From Pseudonocardia sp. (GTDB taxonomy: Bacteria > Actinomycetota > Actinomycetes > Mycobacteriales > Pseudonocardiaceae), in assembly GCF_025965585.1 (NCBI RefSeq), contig NZ_JAOPWR010000208.1, positions 1 through 64,000 on the forward strand: a stretch of 64,000 bases of DNA, read 5' to 3'. Below, one piece after another: positions 38,863 through 49,780 of the stretch. The number at the start of each line of letters is the position of its first letter. Position 1 is the stretch's first letter. The position numbers and the translations under genes were made by a program. The notes under the pieces were generated by a model. The model saw nothing but the letters and a program-made list of their open reading frames with translations. It searched no databases and was not told where the DNA came from.

Positions 38863-39378
38863 ATGGCCATGGAGTGGACCGGAGCCCGCTATGCCGACTG
38901 CCCGAGCGTCGAGGTCGAGACCCATGTCGACGCCCCGCCGGAGCGCGTCTGGGTGGTGGTGTCCGACGTGGAGCTCATGCCGTCGATGAGTGGGGAGCTG
39001 CAGCGCGTCGAGTGGGAGCACGGCGCAGGCGAGGTGGGCAGCAGCTTCGTCGGCCACAGCAAGCACCCGGCCATCGGTGAGTGGTCGACCACCTCGTACG
39101 TGATCGAGAGCGAGGCCCCCCGCGTCTTCGCCTGGGCCGTGGGTGACGCGACGCGGCCCGCCGCCTCCTGGCGGTTCAGTCTCGAGCGCGTCGACGGCGG
39201 CACCCGGCTGCGGCAGTGGATGCAGATGGGCCCCGCGCGGTCCGGACTGAGCTCCGCGATCGACCGGATGCCCGACAAGGAGCAGAAGATCGTCCACGGC
39301 CGGATGAGGGAGTTCGAGGCCAACATGACGGCCACGCTCGCCGCGATCAAGGAACGGGTCGAGCGAGTGAGCGACTGA
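38863..39378 (+). CDS. SRPBCC family protein
   Basis: VEVETHVDAPPERVWVVVSDVELMPSMSGELQRVEW...GTRLRQWMQMGPA. Confidence 0.85.
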   Translation: MAMEWTGARYADCPSVEVETHVDAPPERVWVVVSDVELMPSMSGELQRVEWEHGAGEVGSSFVGHSKHPAIGEWSTTSYVIESEAPRVFAWAVGDATRPAASWRFSLERVDGGTRLRQWMQMGPARSGLSSAIDRMPDKEQKIVHGRMREFEANMTATLAAIKERVERVSD

Positions 39379-40424
39379 TGCGCACCGCCACCACGGTCGA
39401 GGGCTCCGGCGGCACGTCGTTCCGGGAGACGCTCGACTACGTGGTCGAGGCCGAGAAGCTCGGCCTCGACGTCTGCTGGGTCGCGGAGGCCTGGGGGTCG
39501 GACGCCCCGTCCACGCTGGGCTACCTCGCCGCCCGCACCGAACGGCTGCTGCTGGGCTCCGGGATCATCCAGATCGGCACCCGCACCCCCGTCGCGATCG
39601 CGCAGGCGGCGCTGACGCTGGCAGACATGTCCGGCGGTCGGTTCCTGCTCGGCCTGGGCCCGTCGGGGCCGCAGGTGATCGAGGGACTGCACGGCGTCCC
39701 GTTCGCGAAGCCGCTCACGCGCATGCGCGAGACGGTGGCTGTGGTCCGGCAGGCCATGGCGGGGGAGAAGGTGGCCTACGACGGGTCGACCGTGCGCATC
39801 CCGTTGCCCGGCGGCGAGGGCCGTCCGATGGGCCTGTCCACGACGCCGAACCCCGACATCCCGATCTACCTGGCCACGATGTCGCCGAAGATGCTCGCGC
39901 TGACCGGTGAGGTCGCCGACGGCTGGCTCGGCACGAGCTTCGTCCCGGAGGGCTCGGCCGCCTACTTCACCCACCTCGACGCCGGGCTCGCCGCCTCCGG
40001 CCGCACCCGCAAGGACCTCGACGTCTGCGAGGGGGCCGAGGTGGCGTTCGCCGCCGACCAGGACGAGCTGCGTTCCATGGTGGCCGGCCGCAGGAAGGAG
40101 CTGGCGTTCAGCCTCGGCGGCATGGGCTCTGCGAGCACCAACTTCTACAACGACGCCTACAGCCGCCAGGGCTGGGCCGAGGTGGCCGCCGCGGTCAGGG
40201 AGCGCTGGCAGGGCGGCGACCGCGACGGAGCCGCCGGCCTCGTCACCGACGAGATGGTGCTGGGCACGACGCTCATCGGCACCGAGGACATGGTGCGCAC
40301 CCGGCTGGGCGTGTGGCGGGACGCGGGCGTCGACACCGTGCGCCTCTATCCCGCGGGCGACACTCTCGACGCGAAGCTCACCACCCTGGCCCGGGCGCTG
40401 GACCTGGTCCGCGAGGTCGGTTGA
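39378..40424 (+). CDS. LLM class F420-dependent oxidoreductase
   Basis: GLDVCWVAEAWGSDAPSTLGYLAARTERLLLGSGIIQIGTRTPVAIAQAALTLADMSGGRFLLGLGPSGPQVIEGLHG. Confidence 0.92.
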   Translation: MRTATTVEGSGGTSFRETLDYVVEAEKLGLDVCWVAEAWGSDAPSTLGYLAARTERLLLGSGIIQIGTRTPVAIAQAALTLADMSGGRFLLGLGPSGPQVIEGLHGVPFAKPLTRMRETVAVVRQAMAGEKVAYDGSTVRIPLPGGEGRPMGLSTTPNPDIPIYLATMSPKMLALTGEVADGWLGTSFVPEGSAAYFTHLDAGLAASGRTRKDLDVCEGAEVAFAADQDELRSMVAGRRKELAFSLGGMGSASTNFYNDAYSRQGWAEVAAAVRERWQGGDRDGAAGLVTDEMVLGTTLIGTEDMVRTRLGVWRDAGVDTVRLYPAGDTLDAKLTTLARALDLVREVG

Positions 40425-40585
40425 GGGCAGCTCGTCCCAGGCGGTGCGGCAGGCGCCCGCGGCGAACGCGGGTGCCGAGCCGGCGGCCGTGAGGTCGGAG
40501 GTGCCGGCCGAGGCCCTGCTGCTGCCGTCAAGAACACCGCTCTGCAAACTGGGCACTACTCTCAGGAGTCCATCGTCACCCGCGG

Positions 40586-41698
40586 GTGCGGCTGAACCGG
40601 GCGTACCGTTCGTCTGTGCACGGTTCGACGGTGCGGGTGCTGGTTCTGCGGTGGGGCTTCCGCGTTCTGTTCGGGCTGCCCAAGCGCGTGAAACGGCTGA
40701 TGGCGGGCCCGCCGATCCGGCGTGACGGCCAGGTGCTCGACCTGGACCTGCAGCTGCTCGGGAGGGTCGGGGCCCTGCTGGCGTCGTCCGACGGCGGCAC
40801 GCTCGACCAGTCCGTGCTCGCCGAGCAGCGGCGCCAGGCCGACTTCGCGGCCGAGGTGGCCGCCGAGCCCGGACTCGACGACATCGCGACGCGCGACCTG
40901 GAGGTGCCCGGCGCCGAGGGTCCGCTGCAGGCGCGGCTGTACGTGCCACCGTCGGCGCCGGTGAGCTCGGCGCTGCTCGTCTACTTCCACGGTGGCGGGT
41001 TCGTGCTCGGCAGCGTGGCGTCGATCGACCCGCTCTGCCGCCTCCTCGCCGCGCAGTCGGGCGTGCGCGTGCTGTCGGTGGACTACCGGCTCGCGCCCGA
41101 GCACCCCTACCCGGCTGCGCTCGAGGACGCGATCGCCGCGTTCCGCTGGGCACGCAAGCAGGCTGAGGACCTCGGAGCGCGCCCGGAGCTGGTCGCCGTG
41201 GGCGGCGACAGCGCCGGTGCGAACCTCGCCCTGGTCGTGGCCCACGAGCAGATTCTCGACGAGATGCCGGCGTTCGTCCTCGCGATGTACCCCGTGACCG
41301 ACGCCGAGCGCCACGGCGGCTCGCGCGAGATGTTCGGGACCGGTTTCGGGTTGACCTACGACTACCTGCAGGAGCTCGAGCGGCTCTACCTGCCCGACGG
41401 CGTCCCCACCGACGACACACGCGGCGCGATCCTGCGCGCGGCCGACCTGTCGGACATGCCGCCCGTCTACATCGCCACAGCCGGCTTCGACCCGCTGCGC
41501 GACGACGGCGAGGAGCTCGTCGACCGCCTCCGCGCCGACGGCGTGCCCCTCGTCGCCCGCCGGTTCCCGGGGCTGGTGCACGGCTACGCGAGCTTTACCG
41601 CCATCAGCGCCGCCGCGCGTGACGCCACCCTCGACGCGGCCAGCGCCCTGCGCGCGGCACTGGCGCTGGTGGAGAGCAGGCGCTCGGCGCGGAGATGA
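40586..41698 (+). CDS. Alpha/beta hydrolase, HSL-type esterase
   Basis: VYFHGGGFVLGSVASIDPLCRLLAAQSGVRVLSVDYRLAPEHPYPAALED, GGDSAGANLAL. Confidence 0.92.
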   Translation: MRLNRAYRSSVHGSTVRVLVLRWGFRVLFGLPKRVKRLMAGPPIRRDGQVLDLDLQLLGRVGALLASSDGGTLDQSVLAEQRRQADFAAEVAAEPGLDDIATRDLEVPGAEGPLQARLYVPPSAPVSSALLVYFHGGGFVLGSVASIDPLCRLLAAQSGVRVLSVDYRLAPEHPYPAALEDAIAAFRWARKQAEDLGARPELVAVGGDSAGANLALVVAHEQILDEMPAFVLAMYPVTDAERHGGSREMFGTGFGLTYDYLQELERLYLPDGVPTDDTRGAILRAADLSDMPPVYIATAGFDPLRDDGEELVDRLRADGVPLVARRFPGLVHGYASFTAISAAARDATLDAASALRAALALVESRRSARR

Positions 41699-42073
41699 AT
41701 CGGGACATCCGATTCTGATGGTCTGATGTACATGAAGGAGATCTCGGCGTCCGCCGGCGGGACCGTCTCGTGTCGACGACCCGTTCGCGACCGCCGTCGC
41801 TGCGGCCGGCGACGTCCCCGCGGAGCTGGACGGCGGCCCTTCGCGCGACTGATCCCCGACACGGGCGTGCTCGTGGCCGGGGGCGCGCAGGCGCTCGGCC
41901 ACTCGGGCGTCAGGCCCGACCGCCGCGCCACGCTCCGGTGATCAGGACGAGCGTCTCCGCGATGGGGGCTCCTCGCTGAGGGGCCAACCGCATGGAGCGT
42001 TGGGTCGACGGTCGTCACCGAAATGGAACATTTTTCGCCGTAGGTAGGCTCACCGTCCGGTGAGGAGGTGGCG

Positions 42074-42892
42074 ATGAAGGCCCGTTCGCTCGTGTTCGAC
42101 CTGTTCGGGGACTACCTCCGCTTTCGCGGCGGCGAGGCCCGCCTCCGCACACTGACCGCGCTCATGGCCTGCTTCGACGTGCCGGAGCCGACGGTGCGCG
42201 TCGTGGTCACGCGGCTGCGCCGCGAGGGCTGGCTGGAGAGCCGCCGCGACGGCCGGGAGGCCACCTACCTGCTCACCGACGCCGCGTGGCGACTGCTCGA
42301 CGAGGGGCGCTCCCGCATCTTCGACCGGGCCACGGGGCCCTGGAACGGGCAGTGGCACATGGTCATCTACTCGGTCCCCGAGACGGAGCGAGCGCTGCGC
42401 GACCAGCTGCGCAAGCGGCTGGCCTGGCTCGGGTTCGGGCCGCTCTCGCCCTCGGTCTGGCTCAGCTCGCACGATCGGGTCGCGCAGGTCCGGGCCGGCT
42501 TCGCCGACCGTCCGAACGTGCGGCTGGACGCCTTTCACGGCCGGTCCGACGGCCCCGCCGCCGACCGTGACATGGCCGACCGGTCCTGGGATCTCGCCGG
42601 CCTCGACCGCGACTACGCGGCGCTGCTCGCGGAGTACCGGCCGCGCCTGGAGCGGTTCCGGCGCGGCGAGGTGCAGGGACGCGACGCGCTGGTGGAGCGC
42701 ATGCGGCTGGTGCACGACTACCGTCGCTTCCCGTTCCGCGACCCGGACCTGCCGCCCGAGCTGCTGCCTGCCGGGTGGTCCGGGCGGGCGGCGCACGAGG
42801 TGTTCCTCGAGGCCCACGGGCTGCTGCGGGCGCCTGCGGAGGAGTTCGTCGACGGCCTGACCGGCCCGCTCGCCGGGCGGCCTGACATGTGA
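42074..42892 (+). CDS. PaaX family transcriptional regulator
   Basis: ARSLVFDLFGDYLRFRGGEARLRTLTALMACFDVPEPTVRVVVTRLRREGWLES. Confidence 0.9.
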   Translation: MKARSLVFDLFGDYLRFRGGEARLRTLTALMACFDVPEPTVRVVVTRLRREGWLESRRDGREATYLLTDAAWRLLDEGRSRIFDRATGPWNGQWHMVIYSVPETERALRDQLRKRLAWLGFGPLSPSVWLSSHDRVAQVRAGFADRPNVRLDAFHGRSDGPAADRDMADRSWDLAGLDRDYAALLAEYRPRLERFRRGEVQGRDALVERMRLVHDYRRFPFRDPDLPPELLPAGWSGRAAHEVFLEAHGLLRAPAEEFVDGLTGPLAGRPDM

Positions 42893-42956
42893 CAGATTCC
42901 CTACGACCGTCGGAGGATCGTTGTACTCTGTGGCCCGTGACGGGCAGCGTGACCGC

Positions 42957-44474
42957 ATGAGGGTCGCGGTCGTCGGCGGCGGCCCGGGCGGCTTGTTCCT
43001 CGCCGCCCTGCTGCGCAAGGCGGATCCGTCGGTCGAGGTGACCGTCGTCGAGCGCAACCGCGCCGACGACACGTTCGGCTTCGGCGTGGTGTTCTCCGAC
43101 CGCACCCTGGCCGCCATCGACGACGCCGATCCCGTGCTGCACGACGGACTCGCCGAGCACGGCGTGCACTGGGACGACATCGAGGTGCGCCTCAAGGGTG
43201 ATGTGCTGCGCTGCGGCGGCAACGGCATGGCCGCCATCTCGCGCAAGGTGCTGCTGGGGCTGCTGCAGGATCGCGCGCGGGAGTTCGGGGCCGAGCTGCG
43301 GTTCTCCACCGAGGTCCGGCTCGGTGACCTCGACGGGTACGACCTCGTGGTGGCCGCCGACGGCACGGGTTCGGCGATCCGCACCGAGGTCGGGCTGGAG
43401 TCCACCGTGGACACGGCCACCGCCAAGTTCATCTGGTTCGGCACCGACTACCTGTTCTCCGGCCTGACGTTCGTGCACGAGCGCGGGCCGCACGGCGTTT
43501 TCGCCGTGCACGGCTACCCGATCTCCGACTCCGTGAGCACGTTCATCGTCGAGACCGACGAGGAGTCGTGGCGGGCCGCGGGCCTCGACGAGTTCGACGT
43601 CACCCGGCCGCCCGGCGCGAGCGACGAGAAGACGAAGGCCTACCTGGAGGAGCTGTTCGCCGAACAGATCGACGGCCACAAGCTCCTCACCAACAACTCC
43701 CGCTGGGGCAACTTCCGCACCCGCCGCTCGCCGCGCTGGACCGCCACGGTGGCGCGTCCCGTCGCGTTCCTCGGCGACGCCGTGCACACCGCCCACTTCT
43801 CGGTGGGCTCCGGCACGAAGATGGCGATGGAGGATGCGGTGGCGCTCAGCGCCGCGCTCGTCGCGCATCCGGGGGACATGCCGGCGGCGCTCGAGGCCTA
43901 CGAGGCCGCCGCGCGTCCGTCGGTGGAGAAGATCCAGGGCTCGGCGCGTCCGAGTCTGGCCTGGTGGGAGCACTTCGGCCGCTACCACGATGTCTTCGAC
44001 CCCTGGCAGTTCGCCTACCACTTCCTCTCGCGCAGCATCACCGACGCGCGGCTGGCCCGGCGCGCGCCCGACTTCGTCGCGTCGAGCCACGAGAAGTGGG
44101 TGGCCGCGCACGGCGCCGAGCCGCTCGAGACGCCCCTGACGATCGGTGCGACGACGCTGCCCGGCCGGGTGGTCGTCCCGGATCCGGAGTGGCCCGCGGT
44201 CGAGGCACCTGCCGACGAGGCCGGGCTGTCACCGGTGTTCGCGCAGCTCGCCGACCTGGCCGCGGCCGGCACCGCGGTGGTTGCCGTGCAGGGCGGCACG
44301 AGCTTCACCCGCACGCTCCTCTGCGAGGAGGCCCGGATGCGGCACGGCCTCGTGGCCCTGCTCGTCGACCCCGATCTCGACCGCGACAAGGCGGTGACGG
44401 CGGTGCTCTCGGGCCGCGCCGACCTCGTCGGTGCGGACGGGTCGACCGCAGCCTCGTGGAGCGCCAGCCCGTGA
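42957..44474 (+). CDS. FAD-dependent monooxygenase, salicylyl-CoA 5-hydroxylase/anthraniloyl-CoA monooxygenase-like, short C-terminus
   Basis: RVAVVGGGPGGLFLAALLRKADPSVEVTVVERNRADDTFGFGVVFSDRTL...FLGDAVHTAHFSVGSGTKMAMEDAVAL; tail TPLTIGATTLPGRVVVPDP... Confidence 0.85.
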   Translation: MRVAVVGGGPGGLFLAALLRKADPSVEVTVVERNRADDTFGFGVVFSDRTLAAIDDADPVLHDGLAEHGVHWDDIEVRLKGDVLRCGGNGMAAISRKVLLGLLQDRAREFGAELRFSTEVRLGDLDGYDLVVAADGTGSAIRTEVGLESTVDTATAKFIWFGTDYLFSGLTFVHERGPHGVFAVHGYPISDSVSTFIVETDEESWRAAGLDEFDVTRPPGASDEKTKAYLEELFAEQIDGHKLLTNNSRWGNFRTRRSPRWTATVARPVAFLGDAVHTAHFSVGSGTKMAMEDAVALSAALVAHPGDMPAALEAYEAAARPSVEKIQGSARPSLAWWEHFGRYHDVFDPWQFAYHFLSRSITDARLARRAPDFVASSHEKWVAAHGAEPLETPLTIGATTLPGRVVVPDPEWPAVEAPADEAGLSPVFAQLADLAAAGTAVVAVQGGTSFTRTLLCEEARMRHGLVALLVDPDLDRDKAVTAVLSGRADLVGADGSTAASWSASP

Positions 44475-44559
44475 CGTCGGAGCGGTCCGGGACTGAAGAC
44501 CCTCGGAGACCCCTGCTCTGTGCACCACTGCGCAACGAGACCGAGGCGGCGGAGTCCGC

Positions 44560-44715
44560 CTGGGCGTGCGCACGCCCGCGGCGCCGGCCGAGGTCGTCGT
44601 TGCGCTCGGGCGCCGCTGCTCGACCATCCCCACCTCGAGGACGTCGAGATCAACCCGCTGCGGCTCACCGCGGACGGGCTCGTCGCCCTCGACGCCGTTC
44701 TCATCGAGGAGACCC

Positions 44716-44735
<20 letters not shown>
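44560..44735 (+). pseudogene. ATP-grasp (acetate-CoA ligase beta-type) C-terminal fragment, frameshifted
   Basis: VRTPAAPAEVVVALGR then in another frame LLDHPHLEDVEINPLRLTADGLVALDAVLIEE. Confidence 0.6.
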
Positions 44736-46355
<1,620 letters not shown>

Positions 46356-46359
<4 letters not shown>

Positions 46360-47063
46360 GTGTTCGGGACGTGGCCGTCACGGTGCCGTGGATGGGTGCC
46401 GGCACCGTGTTCCTGCTCCGGGAGGTCGATGCCCTGCCCGACGACGCGTTCGCGGCCCCGAGCAGCCTGCCCGGTTGGACCCGCGCGCACGTCGTCGCCC
46501 ACCTGGCGCGCAACGCCGAGGCGCTGACCAGGCTCGCGACGTGGGCGCGCACGGGCGTCGAGACGCCGATGTACGCCGATGCCGAGCAGCGCGCGAACGA
46601 GATCGAGTCCTCCTCCCGGGCGCCCGTCGCCACGCTGCGCCGGGAGCTGGAGAGCACCGCCGCCGAGCTGGACGCCGCGCTCGCCGCCCTCGACGACCGC
46701 ACCTGGCAGTCGGAGGTGCGCAGCGCGCTGGGGAGGACCATCCCGGCCGCCGAGGTGCCGTGGATGCGGGTGCGCGAGGTGTGGCTGCACGCGGTGGACA
46801 TCGACGCGGGCGTCTCGGTCGCCGACCTCCCCGACGGGGTCGTCGACACCCTCCTCGGGGACGTCACGGCTGTGCTGTCGGGCAAGGAGGGCTGCCCCTC
46901 CGTACTGCTGGCCCCCACCGACCGCGACCGCACCTGGACGCTCGGCGGCGACGGTGGTGCCGAGGTCCGGGGCGTGGCGGCGGACGTCCTGGCCTGGCTG
47001 ACCGGCCGCGCCTCCGGGGAGACCCTCACCGGCGAGGTCCCGACCCCACCCCGCTGGCTCTGA
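46356..47063 (+). CDS. Mycothiol-dependent maleylpyruvate isomerase-like protein
   Basis: LPGWTRAHVVAHLARNAEALTRLATWARTGVETPMYADAEQRANEIE...VPWMRVREVWLHAVDID. Confidence 0.88.
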
Positions 47064-47120
47064 GTACCCCGCTCCGACGCCACCTTCCGATCTGCGCGGG
47101 TCGCGCGCGGGTCGGAGGCG

Positions 47121-47897
47121 TCAGAGCGCAAGGGCGGCCTGTGCCGCCAGTCGGAACAGGCCCTCGCGGGCTTCGCGCGCCGTCGTCCAGCCGCGGTGGT
47201 CCCAGGCCTCGCCGGCGAGCGAGTCGGCCGCCAGCAGCAGCTGCGCGAACCGCACGCCCCGGTAGCGCGCCACCGCGATGAACGCCGACGCCTCCATCTC
47301 CACCACCGCGCAGCCCTCGGCCTGCCGGCGCTCGACGCGGGAGCGGGTCTCGCGGTAGATCGCGTCGGTGGTCCACGTGCGGGCGACGCGGTAGGGCACC
47401 TCGGCGGCGTCGAGCACGCGCGAGAGGACCTCCACACCGTGCGTGTCGGCGTCGACCGTGCGCCCGGGCGGCAGGTAGTGGAACGAGGTGCCCTCGTCGC
47501 GCACCGCGGACTCCACGACGATCGCGTGGCCGAGCGTCAGGTCGTGCAGCAGCGCCCCCGCCCCGCCGACGGCGACGAACCGCCGGCAGCCCAGCGCGAT
47601 GAGCTCCTCGAAGAACATCACCGCCAGCGGAGCCCCGACACCGGGCTGCATGACGGCGAGCCGCTGCCCGTCGACCTCCGTCTCCCACACCGGCGCCCGC
47701 CCGCGCTCCGACGACAGCCGGCAGATCCGCCGCGCCCCACTCGCCGCGAGCACTTCCACGACCTCGGGGAAGAAGCAGAGCACCGCCACCTCGGGCATGT
47801 CCTCCACGTGCAGGCCCACCAGCACGGTGGCAGGCTCCAGCACTCCGGGTGCGGTCAGGTCGTCCTCGAACAGCGGCAGGTCCACGTCCGCGATCAT
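47121..47897 (-). CDS. Nucleoside phosphorylase family protein
   Basis: GAPLAVMFFEELIALGCRRFVAVGGAGALLHDLTLGHAIVVESAVRDEGTS...VVEMEASAFIAVARYRG. Confidence 0.88.
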   Translation of the reverse strand: MIADVDLPLFEDDLTAPGVLEPATVLVGLHVEDMPEVAVLCFFPEVVEVLAASGARRICRLSSERGRAPVWETEVDGQRLAVMQPGVGAPLAVMFFEELIALGCRRFVAVGGAGALLHDLTLGHAIVVESAVRDEGTSFHYLPPGRTVDADTHGVEVLSRVLDAAEVPYRVARTWTTDAIYRETRSRVERRQAEGCAVVEMEASAFIAVARYRGVRFAQLLLAADSLAGEAWDHRGWTTAREAREGLFRLAAQAALAL

Positions 47898-47922
47898 GCA
47901 CGGCTCCGGAATGTTGCACGCT

Positions 47923-47934
47923 CAACGATCGTTG
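47923..47934. promoter_or_regulatory. Perfect 12-bp palindrome CAACGATCGTTG between divergent genes
   Basis: Located between nucleoside phosphorylase (-) and VOC protein (+). Confidence 0.5.
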
Positions 47935-47974
47935 GACGGGCAGTCCGACGAAGGTTCGAACCAAGGAGGATCCG

Positions 47975-48496
47975 ATGCCGCAGCCCGAAGGCGCCGAGCT
48001 CGATGCCGTCCGCGCACGCCGTGCCGAGCTGAAGGACAAGTACCTGCATCCGCTGGCCGAGCGCCCGGCGAGCACCGTGCGTGGGGTGCACCACCTCGCG
48101 CTGATCGCCAAGGACGTCGAGGAGACGATCCGCTTCTACCAGGACCTGCTCGGGTTCCCGCTGGTCGAGCTCGTGGAGAACCGCGACTACCGCGGCTCCA
48201 GCCACTTCTTCTTCGACATCGGCAACCGCAACCTGCTGGGCTTCTTCGACTTCCCCGGCCACGACCACCCCGACTTCACCGAGACCATCGGCGGGGTACA
48301 GCACCTCGCGCTGTCGACGTCGCCGGAGGAGTTCGTCGCGGCAAGGAGGCGCCTCGACGCGGCCGGCATCACCTACATCGGCCCCGACCGCGGCATCGAC
48401 AACAGTCTCTACATCCGCGACCCCAACGGCGTCGGCATCGAGTTCTACGCCGAGGAGCTGGGCTTCTTCGAGGGTGAGCCGCTGCTCCGGCGGTAG
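47975..48496 (+). CDS. VOC family protein
   Basis: VRGVHHLALIAKDVEETIRFYQDLLGFPLVELVENRDYRGSSHFFFDIGN...IRDPNGVGIEFYAEEL. Confidence 0.9.
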   Translation: MPQPEGAELDAVRARRAELKDKYLHPLAERPASTVRGVHHLALIAKDVEETIRFYQDLLGFPLVELVENRDYRGSSHFFFDIGNRNLLGFFDFPGHDHPDFTETIGGVQHLALSTSPEEFVAARRRLDAAGITYIGPDRGIDNSLYIRDPNGVGIEFYAEELGFFEGEPLLRR

Positions 48497-48581
48497 ACCG
48501 GGAACCTGCTGACGGCCTGAGACGTCCTACTCCGGGTGGGGATGGGCGGCACGTCGGATCCCGGACGGGGATGATGTCGGC

Positions 48582-49769
48582 ATGAACGGTGACTACCGAG
48601 GGCCGGGTGGCCCACCACCCGGACGGCCCATCGGGCAGCCCCGTCGCGGTTCCGGCCCCGGCTGGGGCCAGCCGCAGCGCCCCCGTTCGCAGCCCCCGCT
48701 TCCCCCGATGGGAGCGCCTCGGGGGCGCCCGCCGCAGCCGACCGCGGTGATGCCGGCGGGTCGCGGGGCCGGCCGGGCCGCCCCTCCGCCTCCGCCTCCC
48801 ACGCGGCCCCCGGTCGCCCGTCCGAAGCGCCGTCCGCGCTGGGGTCGGCGCATCGGCATCTCCCTGCTGGTCCTCGTGCTGGCGATCGTGGCGTTCGGCG
48901 TCTACATCGACACCTCGCTGAGCCGCACCCCCGCGCTCGCGTCCGAGAGTTCCAACTCGTCGCAGGGCACCAACTGGCTGATCGTCGGCTCGGACAGCCG
49001 GCAGAAGCTCACCCCGGAGGAGCGGGCCAAGTACGCCACCGGCGACGAGACGTCGCAGCTCACCGACACGATCATGATCCTGCACACCGGCAGCGGCCCC
49101 ACCACGCTGGTCAGCGTCCCGCGCGACTCGCTGGTGAACATCCCCGGCTTCGGGCGCGCCCGGATCAACTCCGCCTACGGCAAGGGCGGTGGCCCGGACG
49201 GCGGCGGCCCCGCACTGCTCGTGAAGACCATCGAGCAGTCCACCGGGCTGCGCATCGACCACTACGCGGAGATCGGGTTCCTCGGCATCGTCTCGGTCGT
49301 GGACGCGGTCGGTGGCGTCACCCTCGACGTCCCGGAGTCGATCAAGGACCCGAAGGCGGCGCTGGACATCAAGGCCGGCGTCCAGACCCTCGACGGCGCC
49401 ACCGCGCTCGGCTACGTCCGCACCCGCGCCACGGCGTCGTCGGACCTCGGCCGCGTCGACCGTCAGCGGGCGCTGCTGTCGGCGCTGCTCAACAGGGTCG
49501 TGAGCCCGACGGTGCTGTTGAACCCGTTCCGGGTCGTGCCGCTGGTCGACGGGCTCAACAAGGCCATCACCGTCGACAGCGGCGACCACATCTGGAACCT
49601 CGCGCAGCTGGGGCTCGCGATGAAGGGGATCTCCAGCGGCATCTCCACCACGGTCCCGGTCACGCCCACCGGCACCGGCACGCTGAACTGGGACAAGACC
49701 CGCGCGAGCGAACTGTTCCAGGCCATCGCGGACGACCAGGCACCCCCGAAGGACGCGCTCGGCCCCTGA
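48582..49769 (+). CDS. LytR-CpsA-Psr (LCP) family protein
   Basis: Pro-rich cytosolic N-terminus, one TM, NWLIVGSDSRQKLTPEE...SVPRDSLVNIPGFGRARINSAYGKGG...GYVRTRATASSDLGRVDRQR. Confidence 0.93.
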   Translation: MNGDYRGPGGPPPGRPIGQPRRGSGPGWGQPQRPRSQPPLPPMGAPRGRPPQPTAVMPAGRGAGRAAPPPPPPTRPPVARPKRRPRWGRRIGISLLVLVLAIVAFGVYIDTSLSRTPALASESSNSSQGTNWLIVGSDSRQKLTPEERAKYATGDETSQLTDTIMILHTGSGPTTLVSVPRDSLVNIPGFGRARINSAYGKGGGPDGGGPALLVKTIEQSTGLRIDHYAEIGFLGIVSVVDAVGGVTLDVPESIKDPKAALDIKAGVQTLDGATALGYVRTRATASSDLGRVDRQRALLSALLNRVVSPTVLLNPFRVVPLVDGLNKAITVDSGDHIWNLAQLGLAMKGISSGISTTVPVTPTGTGTLNWDKTRASELFQAIADDQAPPKDALGP

Positions 49770-49780
49770 GCCCGGCCCGC

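Noticed and set aside
40425-40585. Reverse-strand reading SDLTAAGSAPAFAAGACRTAWDELPST as a gene fragment
   Set aside because: Could not match to any family; may be ordinary intergenic sequence
41700-42060. Reading DDPFATAVAAAGDVPAELDGGPFARLIPDTGVLVAGGAQALGHSGVRPDRRATLR as a remnant gene
   Set aside because: Looks protein-like but too short and without a recognisable domain
42893-42956. Imperfect inverted repeat TACGACCG...ATCGTTGTA as a PaaX box
   Set aside because: Arms are short and imperfect; insufficient without comparative data
48582-48860. Pro/Arg-rich stretch as a separate small gene
   Set aside because: In frame with and typical of cytosolic N-termini of actinobacterial LCP proteins
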